From: JBGSWL01 sp041752455
GTDB lineage: Bacteria > Pseudomonadota > Alphaproteobacteria > Rhizobiales > Rhizobiaceae
Assembly (NCBI GenBank): GCA_041752455.1
Contig: JBGSWL010000071.1
Span: 1-23,773, forward strand
Reading direction: 5' to 3'
Length of the DNA stretch: 23,773 nucleotides
Both the position numbers and the translations under genes were made by a program. The notes beneath the pieces are model-generated. The model made no database searches. It was not told the DNA's origin and saw nothing but the letters and a program-made list of their open reading frames with translations. The number at the start of each line of letters is the position of its first letter. Position 1 is the first letter of the stretch. Shown here piece by piece: positions 14,279 through 21,863 of this stretch.

Positions 14279-15397
14279 ATGCGCGTCGGATGCCCCAAGG
14301 AAATCAAGAACCATGAATACCGGGTCGGTCTGACGCCGGGCGCGGTGCGCGAATATGTGGCACATGGCCACGAGGTTCTGATGGAAACCGGGGCCGGCGC
14401 CGGGATCGGCGCCGACGACGCGGCCTACCGTGCAGCTGGCGCCAAGATTGCGGCCAGCGCCGCTGACGTGTTTGAAAAATCCGACATGATCGTCAAGGTC
14501 AAGGAACCGCAGCCGGCCGAATGGGCGCAGCTGCGCGAAGGCCAGATCCTCTATACCTATCTGCATCTTGCGCCGGACGCCGAGCAGACGCGCGGGCTTG
14601 TGGAAAGCGGCGTCACCGCTGTCGCCTACGAGACGGTGACCGACGACCATGGCGGCCTGCCGCTTCTGGCGCCAATGTCGGAAGTGGCCGGTCGGTTGGC
14701 GATCCAGGCTTCCGCTACGGCACTTCAGAAGGCCAATGGCGGCAACGGCGTGCTGCTCGGCGGTGTGCCGGGCGTCAAGCCGGGCCGTGTCGCGGTCATC
14801 GGCGGCGGTGTGGTCGGGCTCAATGCAGCGCGGATGGCTGTCGGTCTCGGCGCGCATGTGACGATCCTCGACCGGTCGCTGCCGCGGCTGCGCGATCTGG
14901 ACATGATGTTCGGCGGGCGGGTGGAAACGCGCTATTCCACCGTCGAGGCGCTGGAAGAAGCGGTCTTTGCGGCCGATGTGGTGGTCGGCGCCGTGCTGAT
15001 CCCCGGCGCAGCAGCACCCAAACTCGTCACCCGTGGCATGCTGTCAGGCATGAAAAAGGGTTCGGTGCTTTGCGATGTCGCGATCGACCAGGGCGGCTGC
15101 TTTGAGACCTCAAAGGCGACCACGCATGCCGAACCGACCTATGAGGTCGACGGCATCATCCATTACTGTGTCGCCAACATGCCGGGCGCGGTGCCGGTGA
15201 CTTCTGCCCATGCGCTCAACAATGCGACGCTGCGCCAGGGTCTGGCGCTGGCCGACCATGGCCTCAAGGCGTTGGTTGACGACCGCCACCTTCGCAACGG
15301 GCTCAATGTGCACCGTGGAAAGATCACCAACCGCGCCGTCGCAGACGCGTTGGGGTATGACATGGCAGCGCCGGAGGCGTTGCTGGCAGTTGCGTAA
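14279..15397 (+). CDS. ald: Alanine dehydrogenase
   Basis: This NAD-dependent enzyme interconverts L-alanine with pyruvate and ammonia. It has 372 residues, normal for the family, and is usually a cytoplasmic hexamer. Signatures are the N-terminal CPKEIKNHEYRVGLTP, the catalytic lysine segment VKVKEPQ, the catalytic His in YLHLAP, the Rossmann loop VIGGGVVGLNAARMA, and the GSVLCDVAIDQGG segment. GGGAG about eight bases before ATG 14279 fixes the start; an in-frame ATG at 14150 falls among the regulator motifs. Control by the divergent Lrp/AsnC protein is expected. Confidence 0.96.
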   Translation: MRVGCPKEIKNHEYRVGLTPGAVREYVAHGHEVLMETGAGAGIGADDAAYRAAGAKIAASAADVFEKSDMIVKVKEPQPAEWAQLREGQILYTYLHLAPDAEQTRGLVESGVTAVAYETVTDDHGGLPLLAPMSEVAGRLAIQASATALQKANGGNGVLLGGVPGVKPGRVAVIGGGVVGLNAARMAVGLGAHVTILDRSLPRLRDLDMMFGGRVETRYSTVEALEEAVFAADVVVGAVLIPGAAAPKLVTRGMLSGMKKGSVLCDVAIDQGGCFETSKATTHAEPTYEVDGIIHYCVANMPGAVPVTSAHALNNATLRQGLALADHGLKALVDDRHLRNGLNVHRGKITNRAVADALGYDMAAPEALLAVA

Positions 15398-15595
15398 GTT
15401 TAGACTAACAGTTGGTGCAGAGGGTAGTCTGTCAGAATAGTGACCTGTACATCAATCAGGACACATTTGTATCATCAGCGCCACATTCCCCAAGCACTTT
15501 CCCGGTCAACTATCGGTTGCTGGAGGCCGATCAACGATTTGTTTATCTTTTCCCCAGGGCATACCACAGGGGGCCGGTTTATCCGGCGAAATACC

Positions 15596-16900
15596 ATGAA
15601 GATCAAGAGCGTAAGCATCTTCGCGATTCTGATGGCATCCACCTGCTTTCCGGTCGCGGCGGCCGATCAGGTTGCGGAAGCACCTGCCAGCGAAGAAGTC
15701 TGGAGCGGAATCTACGTCGGTATCGGCATCGGTGCGGGCGCCGTCATCCATGATGTCGGTGTCGATCTGGGCCTGCTTGGATCCGGCGGCTTCAACGGCA
15801 TAGGTGGCGAGGGCCTCTTTGGCGAAGCAACCGTCGGTTATGACTTCGTCACCGGCGGCGGCTTCCTGTTCGGTATCGGGGCAAATGCCCGGTATTCGAC
15901 GATCGCGACGACACTTGACCTTCCCAGCCTCGGCGGCTTTGGCGCCGACATCACGGCAGACTACGGCTTCGATGTGTTTGCCCGCGCTGGCGTCCTGATC
16001 GAGCCGCGCACACTTGCCTATGCACTCGCAGGCTACAGCTGGCAGCATTTCGATGTCGGCGTTTCCGGCGCCGGTTCGATCTACGATTGGGGTGCAAGCG
16101 GCTTTACGGTCGGTGCCGGTTTTGAAACCGCTCTGTCGCAGCGCTTTCATGTAAAGGCAGAATATCGTTTCAGCCAATACCAGTCGGAAGATTTCGGTTC
16201 GGGTGGCATATTGGCTGTGACGCCATCCTTCCATACGGCAACGCTGGGCCTCGTCTACCGCCTTGGTGCGCCGCAGCAGGTGGCCTCGTTCGCGTCGCCT
16301 GACCCGGTCAGCTTCACCGGCTTCTATGTCGGTGGTGCAGCTTCGGCGACCGGGCTTTCCCATGGAATCGGTGTTGATGTTGTTCCGGACAGCTTCAACG
16401 GCATCGGCGCCGAGGGTATCGGCGGCGAATTGCAGGTCGGTTATGACCATGAGTTCTCGAACGGCATTGTGGCAGGTGTCCAGGCCGATATCGGGCTTGG
16501 CACTCTTGCCACCACGCTCGATGTCAATGCGCCGACAGTGCCGCTTTTCGTCGATGGTGCGATCGATCAGGAATACCAGTGGTCGGTGATCGGTCGCCTC
16601 GGTTACAAGGTGACGCCGCGCACGATGATCTTTGCACTGGGTGGCTACACACAGCAGCACTACGACGTGAACGGGACGATCAGCGATGGTGTGGATACGG
16701 TCAGCGGTTCACTGCTTGACTTCGACACCAGCGGATTTGTCGTCGGCGGCGGCATTGAAACCGCTGTCACCGACAAGCTGTTTGTCGGCCTGGAATACAG
16801 ATACGCCCAGACGCTGGAGACCTTCGATATCGGCATAGCCGAGGTCGAACTCAGCCCTTCGTCCCACTCGGGTCTGCTGACGGTCAAGTACAAGTTCTGA
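15596..16900 (+). CDS. Outer-membrane protein with two tandem OmpA-like/Omp25-type beta-barrel units
   Basis: A 434-residue secreted protein with a signal peptide (MKIKSVSIFAILMASTCFPVAAA, likely cut after the Ala run near residue 23). Residues 34-224 and 237-434 are two copies of one barrel unit. Matching pairs are WSGIYVG/FTGFYVG, FNGIGGEG/FNGIGAEG, ATTLD in both, EPRTLAYALAGYSWQHFDV/TPRTMIFALGGYTQQHYDV and SGFTVGAGFETAL/SGFVVGGGIETAV. Each should form about eight strands, as in the surface-antigen family of Brucella Omp25/31. The protein ends in YKF, a normal barrel C-terminal phenylalanine. Most relatives have a single unit, so it is doubled. The start is ATG 15596 because the signal peptide begins there. 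The 198 bases before it (15398-15595) contain no gene that I can support; promoter elements there are not obvious. A terminator follows. Confidence 0.87.
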   Translation: MKIKSVSIFAILMASTCFPVAAADQVAEAPASEEVWSGIYVGIGIGAGAVIHDVGVDLGLLGSGGFNGIGGEGLFGEATVGYDFVTGGGFLFGIGANARYSTIATTLDLPSLGGFGADITADYGFDVFARAGVLIEPRTLAYALAGYSWQHFDVGVSGAGSIYDWGASGFTVGAGFETALSQRFHVKAEYRFSQYQSEDFGSGGILAVTPSFHTATLGLVYRLGAPQQVASFASPDPVSFTGFYVGGAASATGLSHGIGVDVVPDSFNGIGAEGIGGELQVGYDHEFSNGIVAGVQADIGLGTLATTLDVNAPTVPLFVDGAIDQEYQWSVIGRLGYKVTPRTMIFALGGYTQQHYDVNGTISDGVDTVSGSLLDFDTSGFVVGGGIETAVTDKLFVGLEYRYAQTLETFDIGIAEVELSPSSHSGLLTVKYKF

Positions 16901-16933
16901 ACCGGACAGAGCTTCTGGCCAACAGTGCTTGAG

Positions 16934-16962
16934 AAAACGGGGCCTTTCGGGCCCCGTTTTTT
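16934..16962. terminator. Rho-independent terminator, probably bidirectional
   Basis: AAAACGGGGCC (16934-16944) pairs perfectly with GGCCCCGTTTT (16950-16960) around a TTTCG loop, followed by further T residues. The opposite strand also ends its stem with TTTT, so it can serve both the barrel gene (plus) and the convergent GNAT gene (minus). Confidence 0.93.
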
Positions 16963-16991
16963 GTTTCGGGATTTTGCCGTGTGCGGTCCGT

Positions 16992-17591
16992 TCACGCGAC
17001 CGGCCGCATGATCCCGTCGCTGTCGGAAAGACTTGCCCGCTCGGTGGTGGTCAGCGGCCGCAGAACGCCTTCGGCGCGCCGATAGGGCGAAAAGCCGAGC
17101 TTCTGGTAGAGCGGCAGGGCAGCCGGATGATCCAGCGTGCAGGTGTTGACAGTGATGCGTTTGGCGCCTGTCGCAAAAGCGGCGCGGATCGCTTCGCCGA
17201 GGAACCATTTGCCAAGCCCGCGCCCCAGAACATGCGGCATCAGGCCGAAATAGGCGATGTCGGTCGTCTCGTCGTCCTTGCGGTTGAGCTCGTAAAAGCC
17301 GGCCGGCGCGCCATCGACATGCAGGACCGTGATCGTCACGCGCTCGTCGTGAATGGCGGCGCGCAAAGCCTCGTCATCCATGCGCAGGCGCATCTCCCAG
17401 TTCCAGTGGATGCCGACGTGGAAATAGAGGTAGCGGTAGTAGTGCAGCGGCGGGTTTTCGGCGACGAGCATTGCCGCAGCGATGTTGGCCGGGCGCTGCG
17501 GCCAGCGCGATGGCGGCACCGTCATCTCGAGGAAGGTGATGGTGGTAAGGAGACGGTCGGGGGTCTGCCCGCCTGAGCCGATCGCGCTCAT
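16992..17591 (-). CDS. GNAT family N-acetyltransferase
   Basis: A 199-residue acetyl-CoA-dependent acetyltransferase. The acetyl-CoA loop is visible as PHVLGRGLGKWFLGEAIRAAF (motif A, R-G-x-G), preceded by TDIAYFGLMP (strand 4) and followed by VNTCTLDHPAALPLYQKLGFSPYRR, the usual strand 5 and Y-x-K-x-G-F motif. The substrate is unknown. ATG 17591 lies four bases after the sulfurtransferase stop on the same strand, so the pair is likely one transcript with coupled translation. It is convergent with the barrel gene and shares its terminator. Confidence 0.88.
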   Translation of the reverse strand: MSAIGSGGQTPDRLLTTITFLEMTVPPSRWPQRPANIAAAMLVAENPPLHYYRYLYFHVGIHWNWEMRLRMDDEALRAAIHDERVTITVLHVDGAPAGFYELNRKDDETTDIAYFGLMPHVLGRGLGKWFLGEAIRAAFATGAKRITVNTCTLDHPAALPLYQKLGFSPYRRAEGVLRPLTTTERASLSDSDGIMRPVA

Positions 17592-17595
17592 GCCG

Positions 17596-18450
17596 TCACG
17601 TCGCAGGGCCGGTGACGACGGGCGTGTCGGGCCTCGAACCCCACTGCGCCCACGAACCGTCAAAGAGCCGCGACCGGCTGTTGCCGAGGGTTTCCAGCGC
17701 CAGAATGACCACGGCAGCGGTAACGCCCGAACCGCAGGTGGCGACGACCGGCTGCTGCGGATCGATGCCGGCTGATTCAAGCACGGCGCGCAAGGCGTTG
17801 GCGTCCTTGAAGTAACCGTTTTCCGACAGTGTCGCATAATGCACGTTGCGGGCACCGGGCATGTGGCCGGAACGCATGCCTTCGCGCGGTTCCGGCTCGT
17901 CGCCGGTAAAGCGGCCGGGGCCGCGCGCATCGGCAATCTGCGCGGTTCCGGACGCAACAAGCGTCTGCATTTCGTCGAAAGGCACGACGCGGGCAAGGTC
18001 GGCATGCGGGACGAAGGCGGTCGGGGCGCATTTGGTCGGCGTTGCGGTCACCTTGCGGCCTTCACGCTTCCAGCCATCCAGCCCGCCATCGAGCACAAAC
18101 ACATTTCTGGCACCCATGGTGCGGAACAGCCACCAGACTCGCGGCGCCGAGAAGAAGCCCGGCCCGTCATAGACGACGATGGTGTCATCGCGGCTGATGC
18201 CCATGCCGGAAACATATTGCTGGAACACTGCCGGTGACGGCATCGCATGGGGGAGGTTGACGCCCGGCTCGACTACTTCGTCCTGATCAAAGAATACGGC
18301 GCGCGGAATATGCCCGGCTTCGTATTCGGCGCGGGCATTGCGGCCCATGGCCGGCAGGTACCAGGATGCATCGACCACAGCCATCCCGGGATCATCCAAG
18401 TGGGCTTCCAGCCAGTCGGCGGAGACGATGAAGGGGGATTGCGTGGTCAT
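17596..18450 (-). CDS. sseA: 3-mercaptopyruvate sulfurtransferase
   Basis: A 284-residue two-domain rhodanese that moves sulfur from 3-mercaptopyruvate to a thiophilic acceptor, releasing pyruvate. The inactive first domain has VVDASWYLP and the second has the active Cys239 in the loop CGSGVTA, which is the mercaptopyruvate type rather than the thiosulfate type. The closing motif FDGSWAQWG is standard. The start is ATG 18450 (MTTQSPF); a TTG 27 bases earlier is less likely. It is followed at once by a GNAT gene and preceded by a palindromic repeat. A cysteine synthase lies 1.4 kb upstream on the same strand, giving a loose cysteine/sulfur theme. Confidence 0.94.
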   Translation of the reverse strand: MTTQSPFIVSADWLEAHLDDPGMAVVDASWYLPAMGRNARAEYEAGHIPRAVFFDQDEVVEPGVNLPHAMPSPAVFQQYVSGMGISRDDTIVVYDGPGFFSAPRVWWLFRTMGARNVFVLDGGLDGWKREGRKVTATPTKCAPTAFVPHADLARVVPFDEMQTLVASGTAQIADARGPGRFTGDEPEPREGMRSGHMPGARNVHYATLSENGYFKDANALRAVLESAGIDPQQPVVATCGSGVTAAVVILALETLGNSRSRLFDGSWAQWGSRPDTPVVTGPAT

Positions 18451-18481
18451 TGACGGGTCCGGTTTGCTGCGCTCCAATGCT

Positions 18482-18550
18482 CCGTCATACCGGGACTTGT
18501 TCCCGGTATCCAGCCGGAATGGATCCCGGGGACGAGCCCCGGGATGACGG
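18482..18550. repeat. Palindromic repeat pair (REP/BIME-like) with compensatory base changes
   Basis: Two inverted 31-base units, 18482-18512 and 18520-18550, start CCGTCAT and end ATCCA. Each also folds on its own: ATACCGGGA/TCCCGGTAT in the left unit and ATCCCGGGG/CCCCGGGAT in the right. The units differ at paired positions (A:T in one, C:G in the other), so the hairpin is kept while the sequence changes. The motif type is common between genes in alphaproteobacteria, from memory. It separates the alanyl-tRNA editing gene from sseA; there is no gene in 18451-18565. Confidence 0.85.
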
Positions 18551-18565
18551 TTAGCCGGGGCACGA

Positions 18566-19300
18566 CTAAGTGACGGCCCCGAACCTTATCCGGAAGCGGC
18601 GGTTCTCGCGGCCCTTGTTCTCGATCTTGGCGATATGGATTTCGCCGACTTCCTGCGTCTCGGAAACATGCGTTCCGCCGCAGGGCTGGGTATCGACCGA
18701 ACCGTCCTCGCCGATGCCGACAAGGCGGATGCGGCCCGAACCGACCGGCGGGCGGACATTCTTCGATTTGACGAGGCCGGGATTGGCGGCCAATTCCTCA
18801 TCCGTGATCCAGCGGGTGAAGACCGGATGATTGGCATTGATGAGGGCCATCAGTTGTTCGGTCACGGCCAGCTTGTCCGGTGCTTCGGGCATGTCGAAAT
18901 CGACGCGCGCCTCGGTTTCGGCAACGGCTGCGCCGGTGATCGGGTAGGGGCAGACGACAGACAGCAGGTGGCAGGCGGTGTGCATCCGCATCAGGCCGTA
19001 ACGGCGCGGCCAATCGTTGTGGCAGATGAGGGTTTCGCCAATGCGCGGGACCGCTTGGCCTTCAGCCGGCACGTGAACGATGTCGTCCTTGGTGGCACCA
19101 GTGATCGTGCCCGCAATGGCGATGGTCGTGCCGTCCGAGCGCTCCAGGAAACCGGTATCGCCGGGCTGGCCGCCGGAGGTGGCGTAAAAGCAGGTGCGAT
19201 CAAGGGCGATGCCGCCCGTCTCGCCGATGCCGGTGACCACGGCTTCGACGGTGGAGAGATAGGCGTCATCGCGAAAGAGGAGGTGGGTTGCCAGGGTCAA
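18566..19300 (-). CDS. Alanyl-tRNA editing protein (AlaX-like)
   Basis: A stand-alone relative of the alanyl-tRNA synthetase editing domain that removes wrongly attached Ser or Gly from tRNA-Ala. The start domain has ALDRTCFYATSGGQPGDTG, and zinc ligands are visible in HTACH and in TQPCGGTHV. About 244 residues if translation starts at the TTG at 19300 (TLATHLLFRDDAYL), which matches the usual family beginning. A TTG at 19345 would add 15 residues that overlap the preceding gene. No ATG start is available and the ribosome site is unclear, so the start is uncertain. The frame begins one base after the stop of the upstream small gene, so coupled translation is likely. Confidence 0.9.
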   Translation of the reverse strand: MTLATHLLFRDDAYLSTVEAVVTGIGETGGIALDRTCFYATSGGQPGDTGFLERSDGTTIAIAGTITGATKDDIVHVPAEGQAVPRIGETLICHNDWPRRYGLMRMHTACHLLSVVCPYPITGAAVAETEARVDFDMPEAPDKLAVTEQLMALINANHPVFTRWITDEELAANPGLVKSKNVRPPVGSGRIRLVGIGEDGSVDTQPCGGTHVSETQEVGEIHIAKIENKGRENRRFRIRFGAVT

Positions 19301-19301
19301 T

Positions 19302-19829
19302 TCAACGCAACGGATTTTCGATGGAGCCGAAGCGGCTCCAGTCAATGTTCTCGCTGGTAACCAATCCGAATCCGTCGTTGTCTAGCTTCTTCTCCAGAAA
19401 AATGTCCGGATCCATGCTGATGATCGCTCTCTCAGGTGAGACGCTTTCGTCGAGTTGCATGATCAGGCTGTAAATGTTGCGAGTCTTGTCTGCGTGCAGT
19501 CCAATAACTTCGGCCACATTCTTTCCATCCGACGAGAAAACGGCATATCCGTTGTATCCGGCGAGGCGGACGGCTTTGGGATCGACCGGCAGTTCAGCCC
19601 GCTTGTTGATATCTTCCCGGGTCGAGCGGAACTGCTCGAGCATCTGCTGCTCTATCCGATCCAACCGTGCATTGATGTCTGTTCTCAGATCATCGATGCG
19701 GATGTTGGTAGTTTCAATGTTTCCCTCAACACCGCGCAACGCCATATCAACGACGAACCACACGCCGCCGACGGCGAGCATGGCGGATATCAAGGCTCCA
19801 GTGATAAATCTGCCGAAATGCATTTCCAT
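19302..19829 (-). CDS. Hypothetical protein with one membrane helix and a coiled coil
   Basis: I do not recognise this gene. About 175 residues from ATG 19829; a second ATG two codons later and a GTG eight codons earlier are alternatives. One hydrophobic helix near the N-terminus (FITGALISAMLAVGGVWFVVDMAL) is followed by a heptad-like charged stretch (NIETTNIRIDDLRTDINARLDRIEQQMLEQF), suggesting a coiled-coil oligomer. The C-terminal ~90 residues (GYNGYAVFSSDGKNVAEVIGL onward) weakly recall a PRC-barrel, but I cannot confirm this. It sits between cysteine synthase and the alanyl-tRNA editing gene, 36 bp after the former, and its stop abuts the latter's likely start. Confidence 0.65.
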   Translation of the reverse strand: MEMHFGRFITGALISAMLAVGGVWFVVDMALRGVEGNIETTNIRIDDLRTDINARLDRIEQQMLEQFRSTREDINKRAELPVDPKAVRLAGYNGYAVFSSDGKNVAEVIGLHADKTRNIYSLIMQLDESVSPERAIISMDPDIFLEKKLDNDGFGLVTSENIDWSRFGSIENPLR

Positions 19830-19865
19830 AGCCAGTATCACTTTTGCCGGCACTATATCGCAGAG

Positions 19866-20897
19866 TCACACATTCTCAAACGGCACCGGAATCTCGACCT
19901 TTTTCTCCAGCCATCCCGGCACCGGCAGGCCTTTTGAACGCAGGAAGTCCGGGTTGAAGACCTTCGACTGGTAGCGGTTGCCATAGTCACACATGATCGT
20001 CACGATGGTGTGGCCCGGACCCATGTCGTGCGCCATGCGGATGGCGCCGGCGATGTTGATGCCGGTGGACCCGCCCATCACCATGCCTTCCTCTTCAGCA
20101 AGGCCGAAGACGATCTCCAGCGCCTCGGCGTCGGGGATCTCGTAGGCGTAGTCCGGCGTGAAGCCTTCAAGGTTTGCCGTGATGCGGCCCTGGCCGATGC
20201 CTTCGGTGATCGACGAACCTTCGGATTTCAGTTCACCGGTGGTGTAATACCGGAACAGTGCGGCCCCTTGCGGATCGGCGATGCCAATCTTGACGCCCGG
20301 ATTCATGGCGCGAAGGCCCATGCCGACGCCGGCGAGGGTGCCGCCCGAGCCGACGGCGCAGATGAAGCCATCGACCTTGCCGTCGGTGTCGCGCCAGATT
20401 TCCGGCGCGGTTGTTTCGATATGGGCCTGCCGGTTGACCACATTGTCGAACTGGTTGGCCCAGATCGCGCCGTTCGGCTCGGTCTTTGAAAGTTGCTCAG
20501 CAAGGCGGCCCGACAGGCGCACATAGTTGTCCGGATTGCGGTAGGGGACGGCCGGCACTTCGACCAGTTCGGCACCGAGCAGGCGCAGCGCGTCCTTCTT
20601 TTCCTGGCTTTGTGTTTCCGGAATGACGATGACCGTACGGTAGCCCAGCGCTTTGGCGACCATGGTCAGGCCGATGCCGGTATTGCCCGCCGTGCCTTCG
20701 ACAATGACGCCGCCGGGCTTCAGATCGCCGCTGCGCTCGGCATGGCGGATGATGGCCAGCGCCGCGCGGTCCTTGACCGACTGGCCGGGGTTGAGGAACT
20801 CGCACTTGCCGAGGATGGTGCAACCGGTCTCTTCAGAGGCGCGAGAAAGGCGAACGAGCGGTGTGTTCCCGATGAGATCTGTAACCGATCTTTGCAT
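19866..20897 (-). CDS. cysK: Cysteine synthase (O-acetylserine sulfhydrylase family)
   Basis: A 343-residue PLP enzyme that makes L-cysteine from O-acetylserine and sulfide. The PLP lysine is Lys42 (GQSVKDRAA), the substrate loop is EGTAGNTGIG (68-76), and the phosphate loop reads AVGSGGTLAGVG. The C-terminal MGGSTGINIAGA segment is as expected. It begins with IGNTPLVRL, the family opening. It is slightly longer than the typical CysK (about 310-325 residues), with a CDYGNRYQSKVFNPDFL tail. The start is ATG 20897 with AAGGGA about 11 bases before it; a longer frame to 20972 has no ribosome site. Cystathionine beta-synthase-like activity cannot be ruled out. It is divergent from the chrR-like gene over 221 bp. 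Confidence 0.9.
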   Translation of the reverse strand: MQRSVTDLIGNTPLVRLSRASEETGCTILGKCEFLNPGQSVKDRAALAIIRHAERSGDLKPGGVIVEGTAGNTGIGLTMVAKALGYRTVIVIPETQSQEKKDALRLLGAELVEVPAVPYRNPDNYVRLSGRLAEQLSKTEPNGAIWANQFDNVVNRQAHIETTAPEIWRDTDGKVDGFICAVGSGGTLAGVGMGLRAMNPGVKIGIADPQGAALFRYYTTGELKSEGSSITEGIGQGRITANLEGFTPDYAYEIPDAEALEIVFGLAEEEGMVMGGSTGINIAGAIRMAHDMGPGHTIVTIMCDYGNRYQSKVFNPDFLRSKGLPVPGWLEKKVEIPVPFENV

Positions 20898-21033
20898 GGT
20901 TTTTTGTTGTCCCTTCTTCGATTCAAGGCTAGGGGCCACAACCCGGACCGGCAAGTCATTTGTAACCGCCAACCCAAGGCATCAAGGAATTGTTTGCCTT
21001 GTTGAAAACCTGGCGCGGATCAGATTTCAACGG

Positions 21034-21059
21034 TGATCCGGATGGATGCCTGTGACGTA
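21034..21059 (+). promoter_or_regulatory. Putative ECF-sigma (RpoE/ChrR type) promoter upstream of the ChrR-like gene
   Basis: TGATCC (21034-21039) and CGTA (21056-21059) are separated by 16 bases. This matches the -35 and -10 pattern I recall for the RpoE-ChrR (ECF11-type) sigma group. The predicted start would lie near 21066, about 50 bases before ATG 21119. It is a visual match only. Confidence 0.4.
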
Positions 21060-21118
21060 GACGTGACAAATCGAAATGACAGAGCGGGCGAGGGGAAGAC
21101 GCCTGCCGGAGAGCCGCA

Positions 21119-21769
21119 ATGAACCACGAGAACTTCGCCTCACTGGACGGGCTTATCGCCGGATATGTAGCAGGCAATCTGCCGCGGCCGCTGCATGCAA
21201 TGGTCAGCGCTCATCTGGAATTGTCCGAGGCCAACCGTCCGCTGGTGGCGGCGCTCGAGACCGTGGCCGGTGAGACCCTTGCCGCGATCGAGCCCGCGCC
21301 GCTCAGCCAGCGCGATGCGGCTCTGGCCAAGATATTCTCTTCCGGGGATGGTGATGCATCGCAGATCAGTTTTGCGAAAAAGCCGACAGGCTCGATGCCG
21401 CGTGTCCTGGAAAACTGCATCGGCATGGCGCTCGAGGACATTCCGTGGCGCACCAAGATGCCGGGCTTTCGCGAGTATGAGCTTGATGATGTCGACGGCT
21501 TCCATGTGTCGCTTTTCTGGATCAAGCCGGGCCGTGCCATTCCTGCGCATACCCATGAGGGTGTCGAAATCGCGCTGATCCTCGATGGCGCCTTCACCGA
21601 TTCGCGCGGGCGCTACGGACGCGGCGACATTTCGGTTGCCGACCACTCCGTCGATCACCGGCCGATTGCCGAGAACGACCGGCCGTGCATCGGTTTTTCG
21701 GTGACCGACGGCCCGCTGCGCCTCACAGGCCCCTTGCATCGGCGCCTTGCGGACATCATTTCCGGCTGA
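21119..21769 (+). CDS. ChrR-family cupin protein (anti-sigma factor-like) with altered zinc-binding motif
   Basis: A 216-residue relative of ChrR, the anti-sigma factor that holds the sigma factor RpoE and releases it on singlet oxygen stress. The N-terminal domain (residues 1-90) has LDGLIAGYVAGNLPRPLHAMVSAHLEL, but where ChrR has H-x3-C-x2-C, this protein has His32, Ser36 and Asn39, so both zinc cysteines are lost. The C-terminal cupin (about 105-195) keeps its likely metal ligands His143, His145, Glu149 (HTHEGVE) and His179 (or His175). The start ATG 21119 has GGAGAG close upstream. No sigma factor gene is adjacent, although rpoE normally precedes chrR. A candidate ECF promoter lies upstream. 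Whether it still binds a sigma factor is unclear. Confidence 0.85.
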   Translation: MNHENFASLDGLIAGYVAGNLPRPLHAMVSAHLELSEANRPLVAALETVAGETLAAIEPAPLSQRDAALAKIFSSGDGDASQISFAKKPTGSMPRVLENCIGMALEDIPWRTKMPGFREYELDDVDGFHVSLFWIKPGRAIPAHTHEGVEIALILDGAFTDSRGRYGRGDISVADHSVDHRPIAENDRPCIGFSVTDGPLRLTGPLHRRLADIISG

Positions 21770-21793
21770 CAGGCGGACCTATCCAAACCGGAC

Positions 21794-21828
21794 AAGCCCT
21801 CGCTTCGTATGGAAGACGAGGGCTTTTT
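21794..21828 (+). terminator. Rho-independent terminator after the ChrR-like gene
   Basis: AAGCCCTCG (21794-21802) pairs with CGAGGGCTT (21817-21825). The stem can continue inward with CTTC/GAAG, and a T-run follows on the plus strand. It lies 25 bases after the stop and before the SDR gene, so the SDR may depend on its own promoter or on read-through. Confidence 0.85.
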
Positions 21829-21863
21829 CGTGAAAGCTGCACCAAGTGCCCAACGGAGCGACG

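Noticed and set aside
15398..15430. AGACTA/TAGTCT inverted repeat after ald as a terminator
   Set aside because: Only six base pairs, a 17-base loop and no T-run.
15506..16660. 384-residue minus-strand frame opposite the barrel gene
   Set aside because: The plus strand has a signal peptide and duplicated barrel motifs; this is its shadow.
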